DNA of 64,000 nt from Myxococcales bacterium (GCA_016703425.1 JADJCA010000030.1:310001-374000), one strand, 5' to 3'; shown: positions 32,539 through 43,100, numbered from the stretch's first letter. Numbers and translations are program-made. The notes: generated from the letters alone by a model not told the origin.

Positions 32539-33162
32539 GTGGCTCCCTCGAAAGCGCCCTACCACCATGGCGACCTTCGGAACGCGCTGGTTGATGCTGG
32601 CGTGGGGCTCATCGAGCAGGTCGGCGCCGAAGCCTTCAGTCTCCGTGAGGTGGCGCGTGAGGTCGGTGTGTCCGCGAACGCGGCGTATCGTCACTTCGAA
32701 GACAAGGGGGCGCTCTTGACCGCGATCGCGGTGAGCGGCTTCGAGCGCCTTTCCTTGGGAATGCAGGAAGCCATGCTCGCGGCTCGACCCCGGGGCGCCG
32801 TGAAGTCGCGCGCGGTCACCCGATTCAACGCCGCGGCGCGCGCCTACCTGGACCTCGCCCGCGAACATCCCCAGCTCTACGGGTTGATGTTCGGCTCGGC
32901 AGGGCGTGCGTGCCTTGCAGCGGAGGGCACGCTGGTCGGTCCGACGCCGGGGGCGCTACTCGGGCGGGTCCTCGACGAGCTCGTCGAAGAGAAGCTGATG
33001 TCGACGAAGCGTCGCGAGGGGGCAGAGGTTCACGTGTGGTCCGCAGTGCACGGCTTCGCCTCGCTGGCGCATGGCGGACCGCTTGCTGAGCTCAGCCCGA
33101 AGGCGCGCGCCGACGCCCTCACAGAGCTGCTCCTGTTCGTCATCGCAGGACTCCGCGGCTGA
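32539..33162 (+). CDS. TetR/AcrR-family repressor
   Basis: A 207-residue repressor. The N-terminal HTH is YHHGDLRNALVDAGVGLIEQ, SLREVAREVGVSANAAYRHF and EDKGALLTAIAVSGFERL. The C-terminal ligand domain resembles the TetR_C-WHG type (ARAYLDLAREHPQLYGLMFG, VWSAVHGFASLAHGGPL). Start is the GTG at 32539, since no ATG lies in frame before the HTH. It probably controls itself and the divergent NAD(P)-binding gene through the two matching operators. Confidence 0.85.
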   Translation: MAPSKAPYHHGDLRNALVDAGVGLIEQVGAEAFSLREVAREVGVSANAAYRHFEDKGALLTAIAVSGFERLSLGMQEAMLAARPRGAVKSRAVTRFNAAARAYLDLAREHPQLYGLMFGSAGRACLAAEGTLVGPTPGALLGRVLDELVEEKLMSTKRREGAEVHVWSAVHGFASLAHGGPLAELSPKARADALTELLLFVIAGLRG

Positions 33163-33330
33163 GGTCGAACGGCATCAAGACGAAGGACTGCAGCTGCAAC
33201 CTCGACAGTCACAGGACGCCGACGCCGCGCCTGCGGTTCAGGCATTCTTCTGCGCAGCGACCCATGCGCGCAGCGGACGCTTCTTGCGGCGCTTTTCTGA
33301 TGGACAAGATCGCCGTGCGAGACACGACGG

Positions 33331-34233
33331 TCATTGCGAACGCCAGGACCAGTTCTCGGGTTCCCACGTCGCATCGAGTCCACCGGCAAGCACGGGGTCG
33401 AGAAATGCTTGGGCCGCCTTGGTTACGTCGTCGAGGCCGGGCCAAGTGAGGTGGTCCTCGCGGGCCATCGCGGCGTAGGGCGTGCTCCAGGCTGACAGCG
33501 GGGTGGGCACCGACGTGGGCAGCGCGTGCGTCTTGCGGAACGCAAACGTCTGCTCGAGCGCCGCTTGCAGACGCTTCGCGTCGATGGGCTGCGCGGTCGC
33601 GAGCAGGGCGATGTCGGGGAGGTCCTTCACCCGCGAGTTCGGGCGTGACCGCGGCATCGTGTACGCGTGCAGCTTCTCCGCGAGGTGCGTCTCGATCGGG
33701 TAGAGGCGCAGCGTCGGCGGTGCGATGCCGGCGAAAGCAAGGACGTCCTCGGCGACCGCGATCTCGGGCTCGCCCAGGATCGGATCGCCGAACGCGACGT
33801 CGACGCCGAAGGGCTGGCCGTAAACTTTCCCCGCGAACTTGCACTCGGCGCGAAAGCGAAGGCCATCGTACTGCATGCCGTCGTTCTGGATCTCCGGGTG
33901 GTCTTCATCGGGGCCAACCTCGAACGTGAGGAAGTCCCCAAGGTCGCGCCGCCCCGCCTCCTGCAGCCTCGCGAGGACGTCGTCGGGCGAGCCGACCATG
34001 CGGAGGTCGACATCCTTCGTGGTTCGGGCGCGGTCGACGCGCAGCTCGAGGACGAGTCCGCCCTTCAGCGTTGCTGCATCGCCGAGCACGGCGACGACGC
34101 GCGCGAGGAAACGAGCGAACACGAGCAGCTGCCGCTTGCGCGCGAACTCGGCGCCGGACTTCGCGGAGGAGCGCAAGCGCTGTTCGAGGGCCTGCTTGAA
34201 GGCCTCGGGGGACGAGTACGTGCGGACCGTCAT
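33331..34233 (-). CDS. abiEii: AbiEii-type nucleotidyltransferase toxin
   Basis: A 300-residue nucleotidyltransferase, the toxin of a type IV toxin-antitoxin system. The catalytic signature is LKGGLVLELRV followed by TTKDVDLRM (GG...DxD). Further family text is LAEKLHAYTMPRSRPNSRVK with DLPDIALLA. In the known systems the enzyme modifies tRNA acceptor ends and stops growth, giving phage abortive infection. It overlaps the antitoxin stop by four bases (34230-34233). Confidence 0.88.
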   Translation of the reverse strand: MTVRTYSSPEAFKQALEQRLRSSAKSGAEFARKRQLLVFARFLARVVAVLGDAATLKGGLVLELRVDRARTTKDVDLRMVGSPDDVLARLQEAGRRDLGDFLTFEVGPDEDHPEIQNDGMQYDGLRFRAECKFAGKVYGQPFGVDVAFGDPILGEPEIAVAEDVLAFAGIAPPTLRLYPIETHLAEKLHAYTMPRSRPNSRVKDLPDIALLATAQPIDAKRLQAALEQTFAFRKTHALPTSVPTPLSAWSTPYAAMAREDHLTWPGLDDVTKAAQAFLDPVLAGGLDATWEPENWSWRSQ

Positions 34234-34814
34234 GCGGCGATCCCTCCGAAGGGCTTGAGCGCAACTTCGACGTCGTCGAGCTCGGACTTCGTGACGAGCC
34301 CACGGCGAAGGGCTTGCTGTGCCGCTTGTCTCAGCATCTCGGGCGAGAGTCCCTCGCGCGCGCAGTCGTTCAGTGTGCGTCGCGGGTTCGTGAGCGGGAC
34401 CGCGGTGAACCAAGCGCGATCCTCAGGCGCTACGTCGGCGTGGTGCAGCACCACATCGGGCGGCACGCGGAAGCGACGCTTCCTCCACGCAGCTGGGAGC
34501 GTGAGGTGGAGCTGCGCCGGCAGCACGTCGGAAAGGCCGTGCAGCGACAACGCCGTTTGGTGCGAGATCACGCCAGCCTGCTCGGACCAGAGCCAGGCGG
34601 TGACCAGCTCCTCGTGCTCGGTGGCCGGGAAATGCACGAGCCGGTAGATCCCCCGCTGAGGCCGCGTCACGCGGCCGGCGTGAATGTGCTTCCGAAGCAG
34701 GTGGGTCGAGTAGCCTGCCTCCGCGGCCTGTTTCGTCGTGACGTACCCGGACTGCGCGGCAGCGGTCTCGAACAGCCGGTCCCAGTCGGGGCCATTGGGT
34801 TCCGACCGCAGCAT
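34230..34814 (-). CDS. abiEi: AbiEi-type antitoxin and repressor
   Basis: A 194-residue winged-helix protein (GYVTTKQAAEAGYSTHLLRK, VTRPQRGIYRLVHFPATEHE) with the AbiEi C-terminal domain (ISHQTALSLHGLSDVLPAQL, VPLTNPRRTLNDCAREGLSP). It neutralises AbiEii and represses the operon by binding inverted repeats. An imperfect inverted repeat (14 of 16) spans the promoter at 34815-34899, abutting the ATG. Confidence 0.88.
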   Translation of the reverse strand: MLRSEPNGPDWDRLFETAAAQSGYVTTKQAAEAGYSTHLLRKHIHAGRVTRPQRGIYRLVHFPATEHEELVTAWLWSEQAGVISHQTALSLHGLSDVLPAQLHLTLPAAWRKRRFRVPPDVVLHHADVAPEDRAWFTAVPLTNPRRTLNDCAREGLSPEMLRQAAQQALRRGLVTKSELDDVEVALKPFGGIAA

Positions 34815-34899
34815 GCACAAAACGTAACCCGTAGTTCCGTTGTGTGCAATGGGCCAGGGGTGGACACCACGCTTGGGAACTGTGGGTTCCCTTTTGTGC
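34815..34899. promoter_or_regulatory. Inverted-repeat operator of the abiE operon
   Basis: Left arm GCACAAAACGTAACCC (34815-34830) and right arm GGGTTCCCTTTTGTGC (34884-34899) match at 14 of 16 positions as an inverted repeat, 53 bp apart. A perfect inner repeat GGGAAC-TGTGG-GTTCCC (34875-34891) overlaps the right arm. AbiEi antitoxins are known to bind paired inverted repeats in their promoters, so this is the likely binding region. Confidence 0.6.
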
Positions 34900-34936
34900 G
34901 ACGTTGTCCTCCGTTCACCCTGGGCGTTCGGACGGC

Positions 34937-35122
34937 TCGCGGGCGGGCATCCTCGCGGCCTCACCCTGCGGGAGATGGCTCGCCCTCTCCGGTGAGCTGG
35001 TCGACCTCCGCACGATGACGGGGAGGCCCTTCGACGTGGCCGACGCCGCACTCTTCCATGGAGACCGCGGCGCGTTCGTGCTGGCCGACAGCGAACGCGT
35101 CTGGCGCGTTGCGCTGCCATGA
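34937..35122 (+). pseudogene. C-terminal remnant of an unknown gene
   Basis: About 61 codons with protein-like text (ILAASPCGRWLALSGELVDL, then RTMTGRPFDVADAALFHGDR) ending in ERVWRVALP and a stop. It reads like the last blade of a propeller-type protein (SPxGRWLA). No start or upstream portion exists; the abiE operator region lies directly before it. Probably the 3' end of a gene truncated when the abiE module arrived or by a deletion. Confidence 0.45.
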
Positions 35123-35184
35123 CGTCGCACCACGCGGCGTCCGCTCGCCGCCACGTGCTGAGGATCCTGGCCACCCGGCAGTAG

Positions 35185-35757
35185 CTACGGCGCACTCTGC
35201 GCCGCCCAGAAGTCGCTCAGAATGCGCTGGCTCTCCTCAGGCGAGCGCAAGGCGATGGGCTTGCCGTCTTCGCCGATGGTGAAGTGGCCCTTGAAGGCCT
35301 CCGGCATGGCGTCGTAGTTCGCCTGCGCGAGCGTCAGCGCTTCCTGGAGGCAGGCGTAGCCGTAACGGGCCACCAGGTAAGGCAGTGCATCCTTGCCCAG
35401 GATGCACTCGTAGGTTTGGTAGGCATACGGAGTGTTGACGGCCAGCTTACGGAGGCTCTCGCTGACCTTCGCGAGCGGACCGACCAGCGCGTTCTCGTCG
35501 CGAAACTGCGCCAGGCCACGAAGCGCGCGCACGCGCATGTCGAGGTGGCGTTCCTTGCGGAAGGCCTGCTCGAAGAAGCCCTCGAGAACCTCGAACCTCT
35601 TGTCGTAGAGCAGACGCAGGCAGAGGTTACGGACGTGGAGGTCTTTGGCCCCAGCGTAAACAGCAACAATCCTCCGTCCCATCGCCTCGTCGACCGCCGC
35701 GGGCGCGAGCGCGTCCAGCTCCATCCACGACAGTGCTGGTTTCGTCTTTGCCGCCAT
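35185..35757 (-). CDS. HEAT-like helical protein
   Basis: A 190-residue soluble protein beginning MAAKTKPALSWMELDALAPA. It is built from short helical pairs (AAVDEAMGRRIVAVYAG, HVRNLCLRLLYDKRF, MRVRALRGLAQFRDENALVG, ESLRKLAVNTPYAYQTYEC) as in HEAT/ARM folds. No enzyme motif is visible. I do not recognise a named family. The start was placed where helical text begins; an ATG 26 codons upstream is possible. Confidence 0.65.
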   Translation of the reverse strand: MAAKTKPALSWMELDALAPAAVDEAMGRRIVAVYAGAKDLHVRNLCLRLLYDKRFEVLEGFFEQAFRKERHLDMRVRALRGLAQFRDENALVGPLAKVSESLRKLAVNTPYAYQTYECILGKDALPYLVARYGYACLQEALTLAQANYDAMPEAFKGHFTIGEDGKPIALRSPEESQRILSDFWAAQSAP

Positions 35758-36142
35758 CGGAGCTTCCGAGGCGAGGATAGCCGGTCGACCCTCGGCGACG
35801 TCCCACCGAGCGACTGGCACGCCTCGATCATTCACCAGCGGGTGGGCCGATCCAGCCGTGAGTGAGAGAGCCCCGAGCTCGGCCTTCCGTTCTTTTGTTC
35901 AACGCGGGGTCGGCTGCATTGCGCCGACTCGAAGTAGCTCCGGGACCGGGCCGCCGTGACGAGGTTCGGCGCGCCGTCGAGCCGAGAGGCTACGAATGCG
36001 CGGACGCACGCGGGGGATCGCGGCGCGCGGAGTTGAACGCGAGCCTCGGCGGGATGTTCGCCGCGTAGGTCGGCGGCGTTCTCGGCGATCGGCGTTCGGA
36101 GAGGGACCCGAGCCGCGCGCGCGGCGCGCTCCGAGACGGGCA
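35758..36142. other. 385 bp without a supported gene; holds repeat copy 1
   Basis: GC-rich spacer between the HEAT-like gene and the helicase stop. It contains the 18-bp direct repeat at 35925-35942 with adjacent hairpins. A minus-strand open frame across it is Arg/Pro-rich and not convincing. Confidence 0.4.
35925..35942. repeat. Left direct repeat flanking the defence island
   Basis: CGACTCGAAGTAGCTCCG, identical to 50421-50438 and in the same orientation. Reading on the minus strand, both copies are followed by a hairpin using the GTCG end of the repeat (GTCGGC...GCCGAC here), then AACGGAA, then a CCGAG...CTCGG hairpin. Confidence 0.6.
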
Positions 36143-39100
36143 TCATCCCTCCCCCTCGATGATCGACCAGACGCGGTGGTAGCTCTGGCCGCGCTCCCCG
36201 AGCGCCGCCGTCCATGCGTCGACCTTCGCGCCGCGGAGCTTGGCGCGCACCGCGTTGAGGGGCTCCGAGGCGCCGACCTGCAGGGTCCGGGCGAGCGGCG
36301 TTGCCGCCGTTCGTGGAACCCCGAGGAGTCGGAGGGCCACGGCTTCATCGGAGTTGACCCCGTAGTACACGCGCGCCGGCAGGTTCCTGAGAACCCGCTG
36401 GTCGTCGTCGGTCATCGTCTCGAACGAGTCGCCGATGGTCAGCGACTGCAGAGCCGAGAGACCCCATGAGGCGGTTTGCGTCAGGCGACCGAAGACACTC
36501 CGGCAGCACCGGGTCATCGCTGCGACGGGATCCGCGTCGTCGGCCGCATCCTCGTCGTCCCCTGTCTTCTTGGCGAAGTACTCGGTGGCCATCTCGGTCA
36601 GCGGCCGGCCCTGCACCCAGTCGCAGATGATCCGGGAGAGGGTGTCACCGTCGGGCTGCGGTCCACCAGTGACTTCCTTGAGGGGCTCGCGCAGCTCGGG
36701 CACCTGCAGAAGGATCCCCATCATTCGCTGGAGATCATCGCGGCGAGTGCCGAACAGGTCGGGCGTCCAGACATCGCTCGTTACGCGTGCCTGGTTCAAG
36801 CGCACGAGGGTGTTGGAGACCGACTCCCACGAGAAGCCGGTCGCGTCGACGAGCTTCAGTGGCTGCCCTTTGATGCGCTCAGCGTAGTTGTAAACGCCTT
36901 GCACGAGGCTATCCGCCCAGCCCTTGTGGCTCTTGCGAAGCGCCTGGAATCCCAGCGTTCCACGCAGCACCTGCTCAACCTGCGCGGCAAAGCGCTCGTG
37001 GCTTCCGATTTGACGGTAGGTGTGCGCGAGGTACTGCAGGAACGAGGACCAACCAGGCTGCCAGGACAACGTCTCGAGCTTCAGCAGGCTTCCGCTCGCG
37101 GCTGCCTGCTGAACCATCTCGATGAGCGTCGAGTTGAGCGCTCCGACGGAGCGGCCGATGAACTTCTCGAGCTGCTTCGCCTTCGCGTCGTCATGGCCGG
37201 CAAGCGCGACGATGCCGAGGTCTCCTTGATCGACCCGGCCCGCGCGCCCCGCGATGTTCCAGAAGTCCTCCGGCGGCATGTCCTGGCCGTAGGGGTACTG
37301 ATGGCTCGCGAACACCACCCCAGACACCGGGAAGTTCACGCCCTGGGCGATCGTGGTGGTCGCCACCAGTGCCTTGAGCTTGCCCTGCTCAGTCAGCCAC
37401 TCGATCAGCGTCCGAGTGTCCTCGGAGAGACCGGAGTGGTGAACGCCGACTCCGTACTCGAGCAGACCCGCCAGCGGGAAGTCCTCTCCCATTTCGTCAG
37501 CGAGAAAGCGCCGAATGTGGCCAAGGTCAGCGCCACCGACATGAACGCGATTCTCTTCCACCTTGAAGGCTGCGGCCACCCCCCAGCTATTGCGCGGCTT
37601 GTCGACCAGCACGATCACCGTGCCGCGGCGCTGGAGGATCTGTGCCGTCGCGGCTGCCAGCTTTCCGGGCGAGCCAGAAACATCGGACCAGGACAGTCCA
37701 AGCGGTCTTCGCTCGCCGATGTCGAGTGTCTCCGGCACGCTAATGGTGTTGCGGGTCGTGTGCTGCGTGACGAGTCGGACGGCGAAGTCGCCTCGCTTAT
37801 CGCCCTGCACGGCACGAGCGATCGCGATCACGCGATCGTTGGGGCTCCAGTCGACGCCCAGCTCGATGTTCTTGTTGCTGTCGGGGGACAGCCAGCGCGC
37901 GATCTCTGCCGCGTTGTGGATAAACGGCGTGAGTAAGAGGAATTGTGTGTAGCGGCACTCCCGGTTGATCGTTGCGAGAAGGAGCTCGAGCTTGAGCCCG
38001 CGGATCTGCAAGCCAAGGCCGTGTGCCTCGTCGACCACCACGAGCGTGAGCGGTCGACCAATCTTTTCCTCCCATCCGCCGCGGAGCATCAGATCGAGCT
38101 TTTCGGGCGTCGTCACCAGGATCCGAAACTGCCCGGCCTCGTCCTTGTCAGTCAACATCCCGGCCTCGAGACCGTCGATCTCGAGCGCCGGGCTCACCTT
38201 CTCGACGATGGTGCCGAGTGGTCCAAAGTCCCGGCGCAGACGAAGCGCGAGCTGATTCACGAGCGCGCGCGTAGGGGCAAGGTACGCCACCCAGCCGCGC
38301 TCATGGTCGAACTGGTTGAGGGCCTGGAGAATGCGGAACTCGGCGATAAACGTCTTGCCGCTCGAAGTCGGGAGGCTCACGACGACTGACCGGTGGCCGG
38401 AACCGAGCAGGCCTTCCTCGCGCAGCGTCCGACGCTGCGGTGGCAGCATCTCGAAGATCGGCTGCTTGCGGTCGCGCGAGATCAACGAGCCAACGAACTT
38501 CGTCACACGGCTGTTTACCGCGCGGGTGACCGTCCAGATGCTGTTGTCGACGAGGACGCGAGCGGTTCGGGCAAGCAGGCGCGCCAGAGCTTCTTGCGCC
38601 ATCAGTTGCCCACGACCGGCCGTAGCGATTGCGCGATCGAACTGCGCTTCAAGCTGTTCGCGAATGTCGTAGTGGCCTTCGACCGAGCCCTGGGAAAGGT
38701 AGACGCCAAGGATCTCGGCGGCCTTCGCCAGGTGGTACTGCGACATCAGCTCCCACGCAGGGCGCGCATCCTTTCGGTCCTCGGCTCGAGCAAGAAAGGT
38801 TGGCTCGCGCGCTCGCTGGTCGGCGCGTAGACTCGCGACCCGCTGCTGAACCGCGTCGAGGTCGTCCCAGCCCTGTTTGCGGAAGAGCCGCAGCCAAATG
38901 TCGAGGATGCTGGCTGAGACCCGCGTGCCCCAGTCGGTGGCATCGAGGGGCAACACAGGCAGCCCCTCATCGAGCAGCAGTCGACGAACGTCGGCGCCGC
39001 GGTCTCCAAGGACGCCGAGGCAGCCAAGGCGAACGAGGGCGGCCGCCGCATCGAGCGGGAGCGGCCCTCGTGGAAGTGACCTCGCTACCTGGAACGCCTG

Positions 39101-39319
39101 CACGGAGGCGTGCCGCAGCGCTTCGGCGTCATCCCCGTCGAGCAGCTCAAACGCGCGGAGCTCAAGCGCGTTTGCCACGAACTGCATGCGCTCGTCCGAG
39201 AGCGGCGTTCCGCCATCAGTACCCAACGCGTTGCGAAGGCGTCGCCGGCCAGACTCTTCCGTTGCCTCCCGAATCTTGTCGGCACCGAGCGATTCGAGAA
39301 TCCAGGAATCGGCAGTCAT
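36143..39319 (-). CDS. Large SF2 helicase, Hachiman HamB-like
   Basis: A 1058-residue DExH helicase of the Ski2/Hel308-like group. Motif I is TSSGKTFIAEF (about 318), motif Ia LAPTRALVNQL, Ic TTPEKLDLML, motif II DEAH in VVVDEAHGLG (about 426), motif V ATTTIAQGVNFPVS, motif VI NIAGRAGRVDQGD (about 691). A long N-terminal helical region and a C-terminal region flank the core. Its start overlaps the stop of the nuclease gene by four bases, matching hamA-hamB order. In Hachiman the helicase senses aberrant DNA and releases the nuclease. The family call is by motif and context. Confidence 0.8.
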   Translation of the reverse strand: MTADSWILESLGADKIREATEESGRRRLRNALGTDGGTPLSDERMQFVANALELRAFELLDGDDAEALRHASVQAFQVARSLPRGPLPLDAAAALVRLGCLGVLGDRGADVRRLLLDEGLPVLPLDATDWGTRVSASILDIWLRLFRKQGWDDLDAVQQRVASLRADQRAREPTFLARAEDRKDARPAWELMSQYHLAKAAEILGVYLSQGSVEGHYDIREQLEAQFDRAIATAGRGQLMAQEALARLLARTARVLVDNSIWTVTRAVNSRVTKFVGSLISRDRKQPIFEMLPPQRRTLREEGLLGSGHRSVVVSLPTSSGKTFIAEFRILQALNQFDHERGWVAYLAPTRALVNQLALRLRRDFGPLGTIVEKVSPALEIDGLEAGMLTDKDEAGQFRILVTTPEKLDLMLRGGWEEKIGRPLTLVVVDEAHGLGLQIRGLKLELLLATINRECRYTQFLLLTPFIHNAAEIARWLSPDSNKNIELGVDWSPNDRVIAIARAVQGDKRGDFAVRLVTQHTTRNTISVPETLDIGERRPLGLSWSDVSGSPGKLAAATAQILQRRGTVIVLVDKPRNSWGVAAAFKVEENRVHVGGADLGHIRRFLADEMGEDFPLAGLLEYGVGVHHSGLSEDTRTLIEWLTEQGKLKALVATTTIAQGVNFPVSGVVFASHQYPYGQDMPPEDFWNIAGRAGRVDQGDLGIVALAGHDDAKAKQLEKFIGRSVGALNSTLIEMVQQAAASGSLLKLETLSWQPGWSSFLQYLAHTYRQIGSHERFAAQVEQVLRGTLGFQALRKSHKGWADSLVQGVYNYAERIKGQPLKLVDATGFSWESVSNTLVRLNQARVTSDVWTPDLFGTRRDDLQRMMGILLQVPELREPLKEVTGGPQPDGDTLSRIICDWVQGRPLTEMATEYFAKKTGDDEDAADDADPVAAMTRCCRSVFGRLTQTASWGLSALQSLTIGDSFETMTDDDQRVLRNLPARVYYGVNSDEAVALRLLGVPRTAATPLARTLQVGASEPLNAVRAKLRGAKVDAWTAALGERGQSYHRVWSIIEGEG

Positions 39320-39993
39320 GGCGCCTCCTCCTGCAAGAGCCGAGGCCAGTCCGCGATGGGGACGGGCAAGTACCAAGCGATCAGCTCAATCCGCGTTGGC
39401 GCGCCCAGCTTCCCGGACAACGCCTTGCCGCGGCTTTGAAGGTCGGCCTCGTTCGGTTGGGTATCCCGAATCAGCACACCAATGATGAGCAGCTCCTTGC
39501 CTTCAGAGCCGAGGTAGCGGCTCACCGCCTTCTCGTAGAGGTCGCGGTAGGGCTCGCCAAGGCATCGCGCGTGCAGCCACTGCAGCAGCGAGCGCTGAAT
39601 GTCGAGGCGCTTGGCACTCTCCTCGAGCTGCCAGGCCATCCCGCTGCCGCCGTACATCACGTTCGGGGGCGCAGTTGCCTCCGACGAGGTCTTCACCTCA
39701 CCGAAGAGCAAGAGCACCGTCTCGCCCTGGCGATAGAAGCCGACCAGATCCGTTCCCGGTAGGCTCGCTCGCGGCGTGCGCCTGTCCCGGACGGTGTTCC
39801 ACGGCCAGTGCACCTCGCGGCCTGAATCCTGCTTGAGAGCGCACTCTGCAAGCGCTTCGCCGACTTCCCAACCTTCCGGCTCGGGCACGGCTTTGAGCAG
39901 GCGCTCCACGAACTCCGTGGCCATGCCTGTTGTGGCTAGCCCCCTCAGGTCCGGCTCGAACGAAGCGGGCTCATCGACCACACGCGGTCGCAC
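39316..39993 (-). CDS. PD-(D/E)XK nuclease, Hachiman HamA-like
   Basis: About 225 residues. The nuclease core is GTDLVGFYRQGE (about 77) then LLLFGEVKTSSE (about 96), giving D...ExK. After it come helical text LDIQRSLLQWLHARCLGEPY and ELLIIGVLIRDTQ. This fits DUF1837/HamA. The start is unclear: GTG at 39993 is the only start codon in frame, but protein-like text (CWEGRHVADAKRFAGFVRDV) continues upstream towards 40120 without one. A frameshift near an ATG at 40120 that overlaps the hsdR stop is possible. Directly downstream of hsdR and coupled to the helicase. Confidence 0.65.
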   Translation of the reverse strand: MRPRVVDEPASFEPDLRGLATTGMATEFVERLLKAVPEPEGWEVGEALAECALKQDSGREVHWPWNTVRDRRTPRASLPGTDLVGFYRQGETVLLLFGEVKTSSEATAPPNVMYGGSGMAWQLEESAKRLDIQRSLLQWLHARCLGEPYRDLYEKAVSRYLGSEGKELLIIGVLIRDTQPNEADLQSRGKALSGKLGAPTRIELIAWYLPVPIADWPRLLQEEAP

Positions 39994-40108
39994 GACATCG
40001 CGAACGAAGCCGGCGAATCGCTTCGCATCAGCGACGTGTCGTCCCTCCCAGCAGGCACTACCGTGTTGCCCTGGTACGAGATCGTCGAAGCGAGCGCGGC
40101 CGCAGACG

Positions 40109-43100
40109 TCATGTCGCGCTCGCCTTCGTCCAAAAGTCCGACAGCAGCTCAGCCTGCTGCAGCACCGTATTCGTCGCGGCTTCCTGCTTGTCGGGCGGGT
40201 AGCCGTACTTGCGCAGGATGCGCTTTACGATGACACGCAGCTTGGCGCGGATCGATTCCTTCACGGTCCAGTCGATGGTGACGTTGTGCTTCACCGTGTC
40301 GACCAGCTCGCGCGCGATGGTGCGCAGCGTCTCGTCGCCGAGGACCTTGACGGCGGTGTCGCTGACCTCGAGCGCGTCGTAGAAGGCCAGCTCGTCGCTG
40401 CTGAGCCCGAGCTCCTCGCCCCGCTTCTGGGCGGCGCGCATCTCCTTCGCAAGCTCGATGAGCTCCTCGATGACCTGCGCGGCCTCGATGGCGCGGTTTT
40501 GGTAGCGACGCACCGACTTCTCGAGGAGATCCGCGAAGGAGCGTGCCTGCACCAGGTTGTGCTTCGAGCGCGCCTTCACTTCGTCGTTGAGGAGCTTCCG
40601 GAGCAGCTCGACCGCGAGGTTCCGGTGTTTCATCCCGCGCACGTCGGCGAGGAACTGGTCGGACAGGATCGAGATGTCGGGGTTCTTGAGGCCGGCCGCC
40701 GCGAAGATGTCGATGACCTGGTCGCTCACGATCGCCTTCGAGACGATTTGCCGGATGGCGTGGTCGATGTCGCCGGAGCCTTTCCGGTCCCCGACCTGCG
40801 TCTTGGCGATCGCCGTGCGGACGGCCTGGAAGAATCCGACGTCATCGCGAATGCGGATCGCCTCGTCGTGTGGCACGGCGAGCGCAAACGCCTTCGAAAG
40901 CTCGGTGACGACCTGGAGCAGCCGCTCCTTGCCGCTCTCTTGGGCGAGCACGTGCTCCTGCGCCGCGGGCAGCACCGAGAGGCGCGCGGCCGGCGAGCTG
41001 CTCATCCAAGCGCTCCAGTCGAAGCCGTGGAAGATGTCCGAGCACTGCTCGTAGCGCTCGAGCATCAGCGCCACGGCCTCCTCCTGGTCGAGCGCCGTCT
41101 CGCCCTGTCCGCCGCTCTCGGTGTACGTGTGCAGGGCCTTCTTGAGCTGATCGGCGAGGCCCAGGTAGTCGACGACGAGGCCGCCCGGCTTATCCCGGAA
41201 CACGCGGTTCACGCGCGCGATGGCCTGCATCAGGCCGTGCCCCTGCATCGGCTTGTCGATGTACATCGTGTGCATGCACGGCGCATCGAAGCCCGTGAGC
41301 CACATGTCGCGGACGATGACGAGCTTGAACGGGTCGCTCGGGTTCTTGAACCGCTTGGCGAGCGCCTCGCGGCCTGCTTCGTGCGGATGTGCTGTTGCCA
41401 GTCGCTCGGGTCGGACGCGGACCCGGTCATCACGACCTTGATCGCGCCCTTGTCGTCGCTCTCGTCGTGCCAGTCGGGGCGTAGCGCGGTGAGCGCCTGG
41501 TAGAGGTCGACGCAGATCCGGCGGCTCATGCAGACCAGCATCGCCTTGCCGTCCATGGCCTCGAGGCGAGCTTCGAAGTGCTCGACGAGGTCCTCCGCGA
41601 TGAGCTGCACGCGCCGGTCGGTCCCGACGAGCGCCTCGAGCGCCGACCACTTCGTCTTGAGCTTCTCACGCCCTTCGAGCTCCTCGCCCTCGGTCAGCTC
41701 GTCGAAGGCCTCGTCGAGGTGCGGGCGCTCTTCCTCTTTCAGCTCGAGCTTCGCGAGACGGCTTTCGTAGTAGATGGGGACTGTGGCGCCGTCTTCGACC
41801 GCGCGCTGGATGTCGTAGACGCTGACGTAGTCGCCGAAGACCGAGCGCGTGTTCTTGTCGGCCGCGTCGATGGGCGTGCCGGTGAAGCCGATGAACGATG
41901 CGTTCGGCAGGGCGTCGCGCATGTGGCGCGCGAAGCCGTCGATGAAGTCGTATTGGCTGCGGTGGGCCTCGTCCGCGACCACGACGATGTTCGAGCGCTC
42001 GGAGAGTTGCGGGAACGTGTCGCCGCGGGTCTCGGGCATGAACTTCTGGATGGTGGTGAAGACCACGCCGCCCGAGGCGACCTTGAGCAGCTCCCGCAGG
42101 TGGGCGCGATCCTTCGCATGCTCGGGGCTCTGGCGCAGGAGGTCCTTGCAGCGCGCGAACGTGCCGAAGAGCTGCTCGTCGAGATCGTTCCGGTCGGTGA
42201 GCACGATGAGCGTCGGGTTCTGCATCGCCGGGTGCAGCACGACGCGGCCCGCGTAGAAGGCCATCGTGAGACTCTTGCCCGACCCCTGCGTGTGCCAGAC
42301 CACGCCGACGCGACGGTCGCCCTGCGGGCGCGAGGCCGAGATCGTGGCGTCCAGCGCCCGCGCCACGGCGTGGAACTGATGGTAGCCCGCCATCTTCTTG
42401 ATGGCAGTGTCCCCGTCGTCCTCGAACACGATGAAGTAGCGGAGCAGGTCGAGGAGCCGGCGCTTGTCGAACACCCCGCGGATGAGCACCTCGAGCTGGC
42501 TCATCGTCTTTGACGCGAGCGCCTCGCCCTCGATGGTGCGCCAGGGCAGGAAACGCTCCTTGTTCGACGAGAGCGTACCGATGCGCGCTTCGAGCCCATC
42601 GCTGATGATGAGCAGCTCGTTGAAAACGAAGAGCGACGGCAGCTCCTGCTTGTAGGTCTGGAGCTGCTGGAACGCGCTCCAGATGGTCGCATTCTCGCTC
42701 GCGGCGTTCTTCAGCTCGATGACGGCGATCGGCAAGCCGTTCAGGAACACGACGACGTCGGGGCGTCGGTTGTGGCCGCCCTCGCTGACCGTGAGCTGAT
42801 TGACGACGAGCCAGTCGTTGTTCTCGAGCACCTCGAAGTCGACGACCCGCACCGGGTCGTAGCCGATGGTGCCGTCGGCGCGCAGGTACTCCACGCTGAC
42901 GCCGTTCACCAGATAGTAGTGCAGCTCGTGGTTCGCATCGACCGGCTGGGGCGACGAGATCCGCGTGAGTTTTCGGAACGCCTCGTCGAGGCCTTCGCGC
43001 GAAACCGTGGGATTCAGCCGCGCGAGCGCGTCGCGCAAGCGGCCGTCGAGCACGACGTCGCCGTAGGTCCGCCTCTCCTGGCCGGGCTCGCCGGGCGCGA

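Noticed and set aside
39945..40133. Small minus-strand frame starting at an ATG that overlaps the hsdR stop
   Set aside because: Good start position but its text is not protein-like, while the frame of the downstream nuclease is; more likely a frameshifted true start of the nuclease than a separate gene.
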